A DNA stretch of 64,000 nucleotides from Arcobacter vandammei (GCF_016106035.1 NZ_JADKPZ010000001.1:62001-126000); one strand, 5' to 3'; positions 44,265-53,422 are shown, numbered from the stretch's first letter. Made by a program: numbers and translations. The notes: generated from the sequence alone by a model not told the origin.

Positions 44265-45305
44265 CTATTTATTCAAAATTTGTTCTAATTCAGCACTTTG
44301 TTGCTTATTTAAAAGCTTGATACTTGATAAACTTTTTCTAGCATTATCAAAATCTTCTTGTTGTTTTTTAGCTTCAATAGCAACTTGAGCTCTATAATCT
44401 TCAATCTCTTCAAAGTGATTTTTTAATTTACTAACATTTTCTATAAAAGTATTCAAAGACAATACAGGTTTAGAAGTCAGTTCTTCTGCTTTTTTATTGC
44501 TTTTTATTGCTTCATCTGTTAAAGTTGAAGACATTTTATCTATTGTTTTACTCATAGCTTCTATTGTAGCCATTGAAGCATCTATTGCTTTTTGTCCTGA
44601 AATTTCAATAATTGCAGTTGAAAGAAGTGTTTTAAATATTGGTTTTGAAGCATTCATAGATAAAGATAATTTTCTAGCAGAATCCAATCTTACAAGAAGT
44701 CTTTTTTTTGCCATTTCAAGATTTCCAATTAAAACTACTAAATTTGTTTGAAAGAACTCTATACTTTTTACAAAAAGTTGAGTTTTATCATCATCTTTAT
44801 TTTCTTGTAAATTTTGTTTAAACTCTACAAGTTTTACATCTAAATACTCTTTATAATCTATAACTTTTCCTAAATTTTGCTCAATTCCTTCTAAAAAATT
44901 ATCTTGCATATCTATTGAAGTATTTAAAGATGTATAAGCTTGGTCAAATCCACTAAAAATAGTTGTGATTTTTCCATTTATTGTTTGTACATTAAAACTT
45001 TGTTCATCCCATTTCGCATCAAGATATTTTGCAACATTTCCAACAACAGGAAGAGATTTAAAAAACTTCATAACTCCACTATCATTGTCTATAATCTCTG
45101 AATAAACCAAGCTCATCTCTTTATTCATAGATTCTAATGTTTTTGAAACATCCATAATTGGGTCATTTTCAATAATTTTTGCTGTTTCATCAACTATTGA
45201 ATCAATTGGAGCAGTAATTTTCTCACCTAATTCTCTAAAATCTTTAACTTCTTGAAAAGATTTTTCAACTAACTCTTTTTCTACAACTGTTAAACTATTT
45301 TGCAT
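44265..45305 (-). CDS. TelA/KlaA-family (toxic anion resistance) protein
   Basis: 346 residues, all helical, soluble. The sequence pattern follows the TelA family: SLPVVGNVAKYLDAKWDEQS near 88-107, a long run of heptads, and LSLSMNASKPIFKTLLSTAI near 215-235. Named for tellurite resistance, the family's true role in most bacteria is unknown and may concern envelope stress. AAGGAAC precedes the ATG. Confidence 0.82.
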   Translation of the reverse strand: MQNSLTVVEKELVEKSFQEVKDFRELGEKITAPIDSIVDETAKIIENDPIMDVSKTLESMNKEMSLVYSEIIDNDSGVMKFFKSLPVVGNVAKYLDAKWDEQSFNVQTINGKITTIFSGFDQAYTSLNTSIDMQDNFLEGIEQNLGKVIDYKEYLDVKLVEFKQNLQENKDDDKTQLFVKSIEFFQTNLVVLIGNLEMAKKRLLVRLDSARKLSLSMNASKPIFKTLLSTAIIEISGQKAIDASMATIEAMSKTIDKMSSTLTDEAIKSNKKAEELTSKPVLSLNTFIENVSKLKNHFEEIEDYRAQVAIEAKKQQEDFDNARKSLSSIKLLNKQQSAELEQILNK

Positions 45306-45348
45306 TATTGTTCCTTTTAAAAATTTATTAATTATATTTGAAAATATT

Positions 45349-46551
45349 TTAATTTCTTATTTTTTCTTCTTTTATTGGAAGATTTATAAGACCTGCAAAC
45401 AAAGCTAAAGCAATATCCAAATACCACATAAAAGCAAAATTTCCATAAGAATTTATAAATAATCCACCCAAATATGCCCCAAAAAAACCACCAATTTGGT
45501 GAGACAATAAAGTAAGCCCAAATAAAGTTGCTAGATATTTTGTACCAAAAAGTTTTCCTACAATTCCAGCTGTTGGTGGAACAGTTGCCAACCAAGTAAA
45601 ACCAATAGCAATAGAGAAAATATAAAAAGTTAATTCAGTTTTAGGTGCAAGTAAATAAGCAATAATCATCAAAGCTCTTGAAAAATAGATAAATGCCAAA
45701 ATATATTTCATACGATATTTTGTGCCTAAATATCCTGCATACAAACTTCCAAAGATATTAAAAAGCCCAATTAAAGATAAAGAGTATGCTGAAACATTTG
45801 CACTATGTCCACAAAGAGCAATTTCATAAGGTAAATGAGTTACCAAAAAAGCGACATGAAAACCACAAGTGAAAAATCCTAAATGCAAATAAATATAGCT
45901 TTTGTCTTTCATAGAGATAGTTAACTGCTCTTTTAATTTTACCTCATCTTCTTCTTGTGTTTGTATTTTTTCTTTTTTCTCTTGATTTGTTAAAATTTTT
46001 GCCAAAGGAATAGTAAGCAAGGTAGAAAAAGCAAGAACAAACATAGAGTAAATCCAACCAAAACCATTTATAACTGCTTGTGCTAAAGGTGCAAAAATAA
46101 ACTGCCCAAAAGAACCACCAGCATTTATAAAACCACCTGCAAAAGAGCGTTTACTACTTGGAAGATTTTTTGCTGTTGCACCTATTAGAATAGAAAAACT
46201 ACCAGCTCCAGAACCAGCTGAGATTAAAATTCCAAAAGTAAGAATAAGTGCAAATTCTGAACTAATAAAAGGAGTTAAAATCAAACCAAAAAACATAAGC
46301 AATGCACCAAAAACTAAAACTCCAAAAGAGCCTTTTTTATCTGCAACTGCTCCAAAAAATGGCTGAACTACTCCCCAAACAAGTTGCCCTATAGCCAAAG
46401 CTAAAGAGATAGATACTATATCAAGAGCAGTATCGTGGTGTATTGGGTGAACAAAAAGCCCCAAAGATTGCCGCACACCCATCGTTATTGCTAAAATAAG
46501 TGATGAAGTTAGGATTAAAACCCAAATAGTTCTGTTTTGTTCTTTTGTCAT
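45349..46551 (-). CDS. MFS transporter
   Basis: A 400-residue carrier with 12 predicted membrane helices in two halves and a charged central loop (about 195-215, NQEKKEKIQTQEEDEVKLKE in pieces). The A-motif region (GAVADKKGSFGVLVFG) is visible near residue 65. The substrate cannot be told; the GVRQSLGLFVHPI start resembles oxalate/monocarboxylate-type MFS carriers. It is the last of a thyX-TRIC-MFS run. Confidence 0.88.
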   Translation of the reverse strand: MTKEQNRTIWVLILTSSLILAITMGVRQSLGLFVHPIHHDTALDIVSISLALAIGQLVWGVVQPFFGAVADKKGSFGVLVFGALLMFFGLILTPFISSEFALILTFGILISAGSGAGSFSILIGATAKNLPSSKRSFAGGFINAGGSFGQFIFAPLAQAVINGFGWIYSMFVLAFSTLLTIPLAKILTNQEKKEKIQTQEEDEVKLKEQLTISMKDKSYIYLHLGFFTCGFHVAFLVTHLPYEIALCGHSANVSAYSLSLIGLFNIFGSLYAGYLGTKYRMKYILAFIYFSRALMIIAYLLAPKTELTFYIFSIAIGFTWLATVPPTAGIVGKLFGTKYLATLFGLTLLSHQIGGFFGAYLGGLFINSYGNFAFMWYLDIALALFAGLINLPIKEEKIRN

Positions 46552-46557
46552 TTTAAA

Positions 46558-47169
46558 CTATTTAGATAAAGTTGGTAAATTCCATTTTTTATAGTAGGCA
46601 AAAACTCTTAAAAGTACTCCAAAAATAAAGACAATTATAAGTGAAAACAGATTTCTAAGTTCAAACATCTCTAATAGATAGACAAGAGAGCCAATTATTA
46701 AAGCAACAGTTGCATAAAACTCTGAAACTAGAATAAATGGCATACGATTTATAAGTACATCTCTTATAGTTCCACCACCAACAGCTGTTATAAATGCCAA
46801 CATTATCACACTTAAAAAGTTTAAACCACTCTCTATTGCAATTATTGAACCAGTTATTGCAAAAGATGATAATCCAATAGCATCTGAAACTATAAAAGTC
46901 CATTTTCCTTCAAGATTTGTGATTTTATGAAGTTTAAATAATATTGCTATTAAAACTGTAGCAATTACAAGACTTAATGGAAGATTTGAAGTAAAAACAT
47001 ATGGAGTTCTATCTGCTAAAACATCTCTTATCATTCCACCGCCAAAAGCAGTTAAAAAAGCAGAGATAAAAACTCCTAAAATATCCAACTTACAGTGAAC
47101 TCCTATTAGAAATCCACTTAAGGCAAAGGAAATAATCCCTATAATATCGGCAATCTCAAATGCACTCAT
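46558..47169 (-). CDS. TRIC/UPF0126-family membrane protein
   Basis: 203 residues with seven hydrophobic segments in an internal duplication. AFLTAFGGGMIRDVLADRTP in the first half is repeated as AFITAVGGGTIRDVLINRMP in the second, the glycine-rich signature of bacterial trimeric intracellular cation channel-like proteins. It overlaps thyX by 4 bp. Confidence 0.88.
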   Translation of the reverse strand: MSAFEIADIIGIISFALSGFLIGVHCKLDILGVFISAFLTAFGGGMIRDVLADRTPYVFTSNLPLSLVIATVLIAILFKLHKITNLEGKWTFIVSDAIGLSSFAITGSIIAIESGLNFLSVIMLAFITAVGGGTIRDVLINRMPFILVSEFYATVALIIGSLVYLLEMFELRNLFSLIIVFIFGVLLRVFAYYKKWNLPTLSK

Positions 47170-47987
47170 CTAAGAAGCTCTTGCATAGCAAGTGCAGTTT
47201 GTCTTATCTCCCATTGGGCATGAGTATCAAGCCTTAATTTAAAATAATTATCAAGTTGTTTTGGCATAAATGCTGCCCAAATTTGTGTATATCCCATTTG
47301 TGGGATTACTCTTCTTGCTTCTTGTGGTTTAACACCAGCTTCAAGAAGTTCAAAATATAAATCTTCACTCTGTTTTATAAGCTCTTGTACTTTTTCATTT
47401 TCTTGTAATTTTTCGCTTACATAAAACTCAAAAGGAACTCTTTTTGCACTTACATATCTTCTACTTAACTCTTGCCAACTTACTCTATGTCGCACCATTT
47501 GGCTTCTTGTTGGAAAATCAACTTTAAATAAAAATACTTTGAAATAATCTTTTATTATCTTGCACTCATTTTCACTATTAAAAATTGTTCGTATATCAAA
47601 ACTAAACTCATCTTTTAAGTTTTCATAATCATAAACCAAAGCTCTATAATTTGTAAGCAAATATCTATCATCAATTTGCTCTCCAAACTTTTTAGAGTTT
47701 GAATACTCTAGCTTTAAAATCTCTTGATGTTTTGGGTTTTCATAATCTAGAATTACAGGAACAAACTCAAAAGATGAACTAGGAAGTCCCATACTTTCAG
47801 CCATTAAACGGTTGTATAAACTTTCACTTCCAAGTGCTTTTGGATTTTGGTAGCAAATTGATGCTACTTGAGTAATAGCTCTTATTCTATTCTCTTCATT
47901 TAAATTTGCACGAGAAAAATCCCAATTCTCCACAAAAGCTATATTATCTCCAAAAATATTTTGTTTTGCATTTATTAGTTCTATCAT
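47166..47987 (-). CDS. thyX: FAD-dependent thymidylate synthase ThyX, atypical motif
   Basis: 273 residues. The ThyX motif reads RHRVSWQELSRRY (about 158-170), and the C-terminal helix has KLRLDTHAQWEIRQTAL, both diagnostic of the family. ThyX makes dTMP from dUMP using FADH2. The canonical motif is RHR-x7-S; here only six residues separate RHR and S, so one position is missing. The N-terminal 100 residues are longer than in the compact H. pylori type. AAAAGG precedes the ATG. Confidence 0.82.
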   Translation of the reverse strand: MIELINAKQNIFGDNIAFVENWDFSRANLNEENRIRAITQVASICYQNPKALGSESLYNRLMAESMGLPSSSFEFVPVILDYENPKHQEILKLEYSNSKKFGEQIDDRYLLTNYRALVYDYENLKDEFSFDIRTIFNSENECKIIKDYFKVFLFKVDFPTRSQMVRHRVSWQELSRRYVSAKRVPFEFYVSEKLQENEKVQELIKQSEDLYFELLEAGVKPQEARRVIPQMGYTQIWAAFMPKQLDNYFKLRLDTHAQWEIRQTALAMQELLR

Positions 47988-48069
47988 TTATATACCTTTT
48001 ATGAAAAAATTTTGTTAAATAGTCGTGATTATACAGAATTTATAGTTAAAGCAAAAATAAGTTTAAAAA

Positions 48070-48351
48070 CTATCTATTTTGCCATTTAAAAATATCTATT
48101 AAAATTATAAGATTTTTATTTATATCTATATAATATGGAATTGTGTAACCTTTAAAAATTAAATCCCTCACATTTTCATCTTCAAAATAGAAAGATTTTC
48201 TTGCTTTAAAAGGCATATTTGGAATATTTCTTATTCTTTTATCCAATTTATTTTTAAAGTTTTTTGCATTTTCTGGAGAATTCTTTGCTATATATTTAAT
48301 AATTGAAAAAAGATTATCATTAAATGTAATATTTTTTTCTATATTAAACAT
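48070..48351 (-). CDS. RelE/ParE-superfamily toxin
   Basis: 93 residues with the ParE-type layout: N-terminal helices (LFSIIKYIAKNSPENAKNFK), then strands with ARKSFYFEDENVRDLIFKGY, IPYYIDINKNLIILID and IFKWQNR. It overlaps the upstream antitoxin gene by one base. ParE toxins inhibit gyrase while RelE types cut mRNA; which applies is not clear. Confidence 0.8.
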   Translation of the reverse strand: MFNIEKNITFNDNLFSIIKYIAKNSPENAKNFKNKLDKRIRNIPNMPFKARKSFYFEDENVRDLIFKGYTIPYYIDINKNLIILIDIFKWQNR

Positions 48352-48599
48352 TAAATTGTTTTAAGCCAATTATCAATTTTGTCCATTCCTTCTTCATAAG
48401 GAATAGTTTCTAATTTACCACTTTTATATTTTTTTACAGCTTCTGAAACTCTTTGTTTTGCTTCATTTGTAGATATTGAAGGATAACCATCATCTAATAA
48501 ATCATTTAAAAACTCTTCAAATTGTAGTTGAATATCGATTTTACTATTTATCAATTTTGGATATAAATTGTCAGGAATGTTTAATTTAATTGAATGCAA
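48351..48599 (-). CDS. Antitoxin partner of the RelE/ParE toxin
   Basis: 82 residues: N-terminal beta-strand (SIKLNIP), then helices (EEFLNDLLDDGYPSISTNEA) and an acidic/basic tail. The start is TTG 48599 with AGGAG 6 nt upstream; there is no ATG. The order (antitoxin first, one-base overlap) is typical of type II modules. Confidence 0.7.
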   Translation of the reverse strand: MHSIKLNIPDNLYPKLINSKIDIQLQFEEFLNDLLDDGYPSISTNEAKQRVSEAVKKYKSGKLETIPYEEGMDKIDNWLKTI

Positions 48600-48658
48600 A
48601 ATTAACTCCTAAATATTTTTTAATATTATATAGTTTATTTATTAAATGCAACCAAAAT

Positions 48659-48678
48659 AAAAACAAGAGTAAATCTTG
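48659..48678 (-). terminator. Terminator after lysM
   Basis: On the minus strand CAAGA-TTTAC-TCTTG is followed by TTTTTAT. The stem is short (5-6 bp). Confidence 0.5.
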
Positions 48679-48685
48679 CTTTTTA

Positions 48686-49102
48686 TTATAATTTTGGAAT
48701 TCTGATTTTTTGACCAGGGTAGATTAAATTCATATCTTTGATAACTTCTTTGTTTGCTTCAAAGATTTTTGTGTAGTGATTTGGATTTCCATAAAACTCT
48801 TTTGAAATTTTAGATAGATTATCTCCAGCTTTAATCTCATAATATTGGTCATCTTCTTGTGTTCCTTCAAAAACAACCTCTTTAACACCTTTGATATTTC
48901 CAGCAATTAAAGCAGCTTTTGCTTTATCTTCAGGACTTGCATCACCACTTAAAATAATTTTATCACCTTCAACTTTTACCTCAAGATTTTCAATTGGCAT
49001 AGTAGAACTGCTCTCCAAAATCTCATTTTTTACATTTTGCTCATCATTTCCTAAACCTAAAAGTTTTTTTCCTGCATCAATTGCAAATGATAGTAAACCC
49101 AT
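48686..49102 (-). CDS. lysM: BON-LysM protein (Kbp/YgaU type)
   Basis: 138 residues with no signal peptide. An N-terminal BON domain (about 35-80, IENLEVKVEGDKIILSGDA...) is followed by a LysM domain (about 88-137, YYEIKAGDNLSKISKEFYGN...IYPGQKIRIP). The same two-domain protein in E. coli (Kbp, YgaU) is a cytosolic potassium-binding protein. GGAGAAG precedes the ATG. Confidence 0.9.
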   Translation of the reverse strand: MGLLSFAIDAGKKLLGLGNDEQNVKNEILESSSTMPIENLEVKVEGDKIILSGDASPEDKAKAALIAGNIKGVKEVVFEGTQEDDQYYEIKAGDNLSKISKEFYGNPNHYTKIFEANKEVIKDMNLIYPGQKIRIPKL

Positions 49103-49155
49103 ATCTTCTCCTTAAAATAATTTAGTAAATTATAGCAAAATGCATATAAATAAAA

Positions 49156-49407
49156 CTACTTTTGAATTATATATCTAATAGTTGGTCCATCACTATCTAC
49201 TAAAAGTAGTTTATATCCATGATTTTTTGCATCTACTGGAATATTATTTATACTTTGTGGACAATCGCTAATAACTTCAAGTATCTCACCATCTTTTAGC
49301 TCTTTCATAGCTTCAAGAGTATTTATTGCAGGATATGGACAAGGTTCTCCTTGCATATCTATTCTATAATCTGGAACTATATTTTTGTTCTCTTCAAAAT
49401 TTGCCAT
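49156..49407 (-). CDS. yedF: TusA-family sulfur/selenium carrier (YedF/FdhU-like)
   Basis: 83 residues with the TusA-family motif CPYP (Cys23) and a second cysteine in ISDCPQS. It lies 9 bp after the YedE-type transporter gene. In Campylobacter jejuni the equivalent pair fdhT-fdhU is needed for selenium-dependent formate dehydrogenase maturation, which suggests the same role here by analogy. Confidence 0.85.
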   Translation of the reverse strand: MANFEENKNIVPDYRIDMQGEPCPYPAINTLEAMKELKDGEILEVISDCPQSINNIPVDAKNHGYKLLLVDSDGPTIRYIIQK

Positions 49408-49416
49408 ATTTTTTCC

Positions 49417-50610
49417 TTATCTATTTCTTGATTTTCTTAAATATTTTTTCTCTAAAACTAAAATTAGTATAAAAAATGCTAGTAATAGTCCATAATTTAC
49501 AACCAATCCACCATAAGATCCAAAGCTCTCAAGTAGATTTATTTTTGGCCAAGATGTTGCAAGTGGCTCTGCTATATCATCCCAAACAACAGCTAAAAGT
49601 GTAGCTCCAATAATATTTCCAACTCCAACTATCCAAAAATGCACCTGTCCTTCAACAGCTCTATACATCCAACCACACTCACAACCACCAGCAAGAACTA
49701 TTCCAAAACCAAATAAAATTCCACCAATAACAACATTTGGTCCAGTCCAGAATATCTTAGGAGTTGCTCCCATGCCCAAATATGTAAATACACCTAAAGT
49801 TGCAACAGCCATACCAATAATAATTGCAATTGCTAACTCACTTCTTCCAGTTGTAAAAATATCTCTAAATGCAGATGTAAAACAAACTTGTGCTTTTGCA
49901 ATAATTAATCCAAAAGCAGCTCCAAAGAATACTGCCATTCCTAGTTTTGGACTATTTGCAACAAAGATTAAATATAGTGCATAAACGATAATAAAAAGTG
50001 CAATTACTGTTCCAAATGTGAAAAGATTTTTAACTTTTTTTTCGCTATGCTCTAAAGGTTTTGCACAAGATACTTTTTGCATTTTTATTTTTGACTGGAA
50101 AAATGGACTCATAGCAACTTTTACTCCAAAATATACTCCAACCATCATAAATGCTGTAAATACCCAAGCATGAAAAGAAAACTGTGGAATACCTGTAAAG
50201 AAACTTGCTAGATTACAACCCATTCCAAGTCTTGCCCCAAATCCAGCAATAATTCCACCAATAAGTGCTTGATAAACTCTAGTTTTGTTTACTGGAAGTC
50301 TAAACTTTACATTATTTCCCCAAAAAGCAGCAGCAATTGCCCCTGCAAACATACCAATAATCATAACACCATCAATTCTAGTAAAGAGATTTCCATCTAT
50401 CTTCATAAGTTTGTAATATCCCCAAGATGATACATCAACTCCAAAAAGTTGTAAAAAATGTCCACCCCATCTTGTAAATTCACCTGTAACTGCCCAATAT
50501 GTTCCCGTAATTCCAAAATAGTAGGCACTTAAAATTCCCAAAGCAATAACAGCTGGAATTGGTGACCAAAATCTTGAAAGAGTTTTTTTAAAGTTTGCTA
50601 AAAACTCCAT
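49417..50610 (-). CDS. yedE: YeeE/YedE-family membrane transporter (FdhT-like)
   Basis: The start is set at ATG 50610 (MEFLANFKKTLSRFW), preceded by AAAGG; this gives 397 residues with about ten membrane helices. The family signature appears twice: GFGARLGMGCNLASFFTG and GIVLAGGCECGWMYR, each with a conserved cysteine in the pore. Members carry thiosulfate or selenium compounds. It is paired with yedF. Confidence 0.88.
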   Translation of the reverse strand: MEFLANFKKTLSRFWSPIPAVIALGILSAYYFGITGTYWAVTGEFTRWGGHFLQLFGVDVSSWGYYKLMKIDGNLFTRIDGVMIIGMFAGAIAAAFWGNNVKFRLPVNKTRVYQALIGGIIAGFGARLGMGCNLASFFTGIPQFSFHAWVFTAFMMVGVYFGVKVAMSPFFQSKIKMQKVSCAKPLEHSEKKVKNLFTFGTVIALFIIVYALYLIFVANSPKLGMAVFFGAAFGLIIAKAQVCFTSAFRDIFTTGRSELAIAIIIGMAVATLGVFTYLGMGATPKIFWTGPNVVIGGILFGFGIVLAGGCECGWMYRAVEGQVHFWIVGVGNIIGATLLAVVWDDIAEPLATSWPKINLLESFGSYGGLVVNYGLLLAFFILILVLEKKYLRKSRNR

Positions 50611-50733
50611 AAATAACCTTTGAAAAATAAAAATAGTTGATTTGACTTTTGAATAGTAATTGTAGTTCAATTGTCTGTTTACACCGTAAACCTAATTAAG
50701 AAGCGGAAATATTAACAAATTAAGATTAAGAAA

Positions 50734-50769
50734 ATATAAAATAGTAAAGAAAATTTTACTATTTTATAT
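50734..50769 (-). terminator. AT-rich 15-bp perfect hairpin after the Bax-like gene
   Basis: ATATAAAATAGTAAA (50734-50748) and TTTACTATTTTATAT (50755-50769) pair perfectly around a 6-nt loop. On the minus strand it follows the Bax-like stop codon and runs into TTTTC. Confidence 0.6.
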
Positions 50770-50781
50770 AAAATTGTAGTT

Positions 50782-51582
50782 TTATAAAGCAGCAGTTAGA
50801 ACTAAACTCGTTTTATTTAGCTCTTCATTTCTGCTAAAATATCTATAGTCAAACTCTTGAAGATTATTTCCTAATATAACACTTTTTAAAATATCAAGAT
50901 ATTTATTTGCAATTCCAGAATAATTTATCATAGTTTTAGATAAATCCAAACCAGAAATTTGCATATTTTCCTCTTTTTTTATATATCTTTGCTCTTGGAA
51001 AGATTTATAAGCCACATTCCTATTTAGATTTAGCATGTAAGCTTTGATTGAAGCTTCCAAAGAGTCAAAAATTCTAATAAAATGTGAAGCACCTAATGCT
51101 CTTTTTTTTGGAACTATTCCTATCTCTTTTTCATAAGTCCAGTGACCAAAAATATTATTTGCCTCTTTTATAAATCTACTTTTTCCCCAAGCACTCTCAA
51201 CAGCAGCTTGAGCAAGAGCCAATGATGGCGGAATAACATCTATTTTCTTTAAATACTCTTCAAGTGAATAAATATTATTTATTTGATATTTTTGTTTAAT
51301 TTCTACTAATCGTTCTAAAAGTTGGCTATCTTTTTGAAGTTCTAAAAATCTATTATTTAAAACATCTATTACGAACTCTCTCTCTTTTAATATAGCTATA
51401 TTTTCTTGTTCGATAAGTTCATATAAATGCTCTAAAAAGTAAGATTTTGCTAAATCATTATCTTTTATTGAGTAAAACTCTGCTGGTAAACCTTTTGCAC
51501 AGGCAAAGTGCATACCTCCTGATATAAATAGACTAAGAAGAAGTTTTTTTGAATTTTTTAATAAAATTGTTAAAAACTGCAT
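50782..51582 (-). CDS. Bax-like glucosaminidase-domain protein
   Basis: 266 residues with an N-terminal membrane or signal segment (about 13-29). The glucosaminidase core has SLALAQAAVESAWGKSRF (catalytic Glu about 129), NIFGHWTYEKEIG and a C-terminal YSGIANKYLDILKSVI. This matches E. coli Bax and suggests peptidoglycan cleavage in the periplasm. Confidence 0.85.
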   Translation of the reverse strand: MQFLTILLKNSKKLLLSLFISGGMHFACAKGLPAEFYSIKDNDLAKSYFLEHLYELIEQENIAILKEREFVIDVLNNRFLELQKDSQLLERLVEIKQKYQINNIYSLEEYLKKIDVIPPSLALAQAAVESAWGKSRFIKEANNIFGHWTYEKEIGIVPKKRALGASHFIRIFDSLEASIKAYMLNLNRNVAYKSFQEQRYIKKEENMQISGLDLSKTMINYSGIANKYLDILKSVILGNNLQEFDYRYFSRNEELNKTSLVLTAAL

Positions 51583-51612
51583 ATTAGCCTTTTGTGGTCT
51601 CTTTTTGTGATT

Positions 51613-52203
51613 TCATACTATTCCTTTTATTATCATTTCTACCTCATTTTGGAGGTGTTTTAAATCATACGAATTATCTATTATATATGTTGATAACTCT
51701 TTTTTCTTCTCTATGTCCATTTGATTGCTTATTTTTAAAAGTGCTTCTTCTTCACTTATATTATCTCTTTTTTGTAACCTTTGTAATTGCAAATCTTTTG
51801 GTGTATATACAACAATAGATTTATCAATTGGATAGTGCATTTTTTCAAAAAATAGTGGAATATCTATGAAATAAGGTTTATTTTGCTCTTCGCAAATTTG
51901 TGCCTCTTTAATAATTTCCTCTTTTATAAGTGGATGAAGTAGAGCTTCTAATTTAAGCTTATTATCTTCATTGGAAAAAATTATTTTTCCCAACTCTTTT
52001 CTTAAAACCTTGCCATTTTCCACATATTGCTTACCAAACAACCGCTCTATTTCTAAAGCATTTTCATCTAGCAACTTATGTGCAATATTATCGGCATCTA
52101 TTATAAGAAAACCATGTAGTTTTAGTAGATTACAAACAGTACTTTTTCCAGTAGAAATTCCACCAGTTAGTACGATTGCATTTTTAAATAAATTGTTATT
52201 CAT
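51613..52203 (-). CDS. coaE: Dephospho-CoA kinase
   Basis: The start is set at ATG 52203 (MNNNLFKNAIVLTGG), giving 196 residues. P-loop GGISTGKST, then DADNIAHKLL, LLHPLIKEEI, DIPLFFE and VVYTPKDLQLQRLQKR are all CoaE motifs. It catalyses the last step of CoA synthesis. There is no Shine-Dalgarno; an extended -10 (TGCTACAAT) ends 7 nt before the ATG, so the mRNA may be leaderless. Confidence 0.93.
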   Translation of the reverse strand: MNNNLFKNAIVLTGGISTGKSTVCNLLKLHGFLIIDADNIAHKLLDENALEIERLFGKQYVENGKVLRKELGKIIFSNEDNKLKLEALLHPLIKEEIIKEAQICEEQNKPYFIDIPLFFEKMHYPIDKSIVVYTPKDLQLQRLQKRDNISEEEALLKISNQMDIEKKKELSTYIIDNSYDLKHLQNEVEMIIKGIV

Positions 52204-52209
52204 CGAATT

Positions 52210-52218
52210 ATTGTAGCA
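52210..52218 (-). promoter_or_regulatory. Extended -10 (TGCTACAAT) of coaE
   Basis: On the minus strand TGC plus TACAAT ends with 6 nt between it and the coaE start codon. Confidence 0.5.
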
Positions 52219-52244
52219 TAAAAATAGCAAATTAAAATTAAAGT

Positions 52245-52259
52245 GGATAAAATTTATCC
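52245..52259. promoter_or_regulatory. Perfect palindrome in the coaE/purM divergent region
   Basis: GGATAAAATTTATCC has 7-bp arms around a central base. It lies in the -35 zone of coaE and about 60 bp upstream of the purM -10. Possible operator; regulator unknown. Confidence 0.35.
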
Positions 52260-52314
52260 TAAATATACGATTTGTAGGGCTTTTAAAAAGCTATTAAAAT
52301 ATTTATAAATGATT

Positions 52315-52323
52315 TGCTATAAT
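52315..52323 (+). promoter_or_regulatory. Extended -10 (TGCTATAAT) of purM
   Basis: A perfect extended -10 lies 39 bp before the purM ATG, with AAAGG as ribosome site. Confidence 0.6.
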
Positions 52324-52362
52324 GTATAAAAATTATTAAAATAAAATATTTAAAGGTAAAAA

Positions 52363-53358
52363 ATGGCAACAGTTAGTTACAAAGATGCAGGAGTTGATAT
52401 AGATGCAGGAAATCAATTTGTTGAAAATATCAAACCTTATGTAAAATCTACAGTTATTCCAGGTGTTTTAGGTGGAATTGGATCTTTTGCAGGTGCTTTT
52501 GAACTTCCAGCTGGATATAAAAAACCAGTTATTTTAGCAGGAACAGATGGTGTTGGAACAAAATTAAAACTAGCAATTGATGCAAAAAAGTTTGATACAG
52601 TTGGAATTGACTTAGTTGCTATGTGTACAAATGATTTACTTTGTAACTTTGGAGAGCCACTATTTTTCCTAGATTATTATGCAACAGCAAAACTAGAAGT
52701 TGATGAAGCTACACAAGTGGTTAAAGGAATAGCTGAGGGTTGTATTAGAAGTGAGTGTGCATTAATTGGTGGTGAAACAGCTGAAATGCCAGGAATGTAT
52801 AAAGAGGGAGATTTTGATTTAGCTGGTTTTTGTGTAGGAATTGCTGAAAAAGATGAACTTGATCGTGTTTCAAAAGTAAGCTCTGGAGATGTTTTAATAG
52901 CACTTCCTAGTTCAGGAGTTCACTCAAATGGATTTAGTTTGGTGCGAAAACTGCTTTTAGAAAAATTAGGAATGAGTTTAGAGGATGATTTCCAAGGAAA
53001 AAAATTAAAAGATGTTTTGCTTGAACCTACAAGAATTTATGTAAAAGAGTTCAAAGCAAACAAAGATAAAATCAATGCTCTAGCACATATTACTGGAGGT
53101 GGAATTACTGAAAATCTTCCTAGAGTACTACCAGAAAATTTAACAGCAGTTGTAAATAGAAGTAAAATAAAAGTTCTTCCAATATTTGAATTTATGAGTA
53201 AACATGTAGAACTTGAAGAGATGTATAGAACATTTAATATGGGAGTAGGAATGATTTTAGTAGTAAATCCTGCAAATGTAGATGATATTTTAGCAAACAC
53301 TGATGGTTATGTAATTGGTGAATTAAAAGAGGGTAAAAAAGAAGTAGAGTTTATATAA
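52363..53358 (+). CDS. purM: Phosphoribosylformylglycinamidine cyclo-ligase (AIR synthase)
   Basis: 331 residues; the fifth step of purine synthesis. Motifs: [12 protein letters not shown] at the N-terminus, [52 protein letters not shown] and [16 protein letters not shown]. Confidence 0.97.
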   Translation: MATVSYKDAGVDIDAGNQFVENIKPYVKSTVIPGVLGGIGSFAGAFELPAGYKKPVILAGTDGVGTKLKLAIDAKKFDTVGIDLVAMCTNDLLCNFGEPLFFLDYYATAKLEVDEATQVVKGIAEGCIRSECALIGGETAEMPGMYKEGDFDLAGFCVGIAEKDELDRVSKVSSGDVLIALPSSGVHSNGFSLVRKLLLEKLGMSLEDDFQGKKLKDVLLEPTRIYVKEFKANKDKINALAHITGGGITENLPRVLPENLTAVVNRSKIKVLPIFEFMSKHVELEEMYRTFNMGVGMILVVNPANVDDILANTDGYVIGELKEGKKEVEFI

Positions 53359-53422
53359 ACTCTACAAGACTCTCTAAATTTTAAAAAAAGAATTAAATTA
53401 TTATAATATTTTTATCTTCCTT

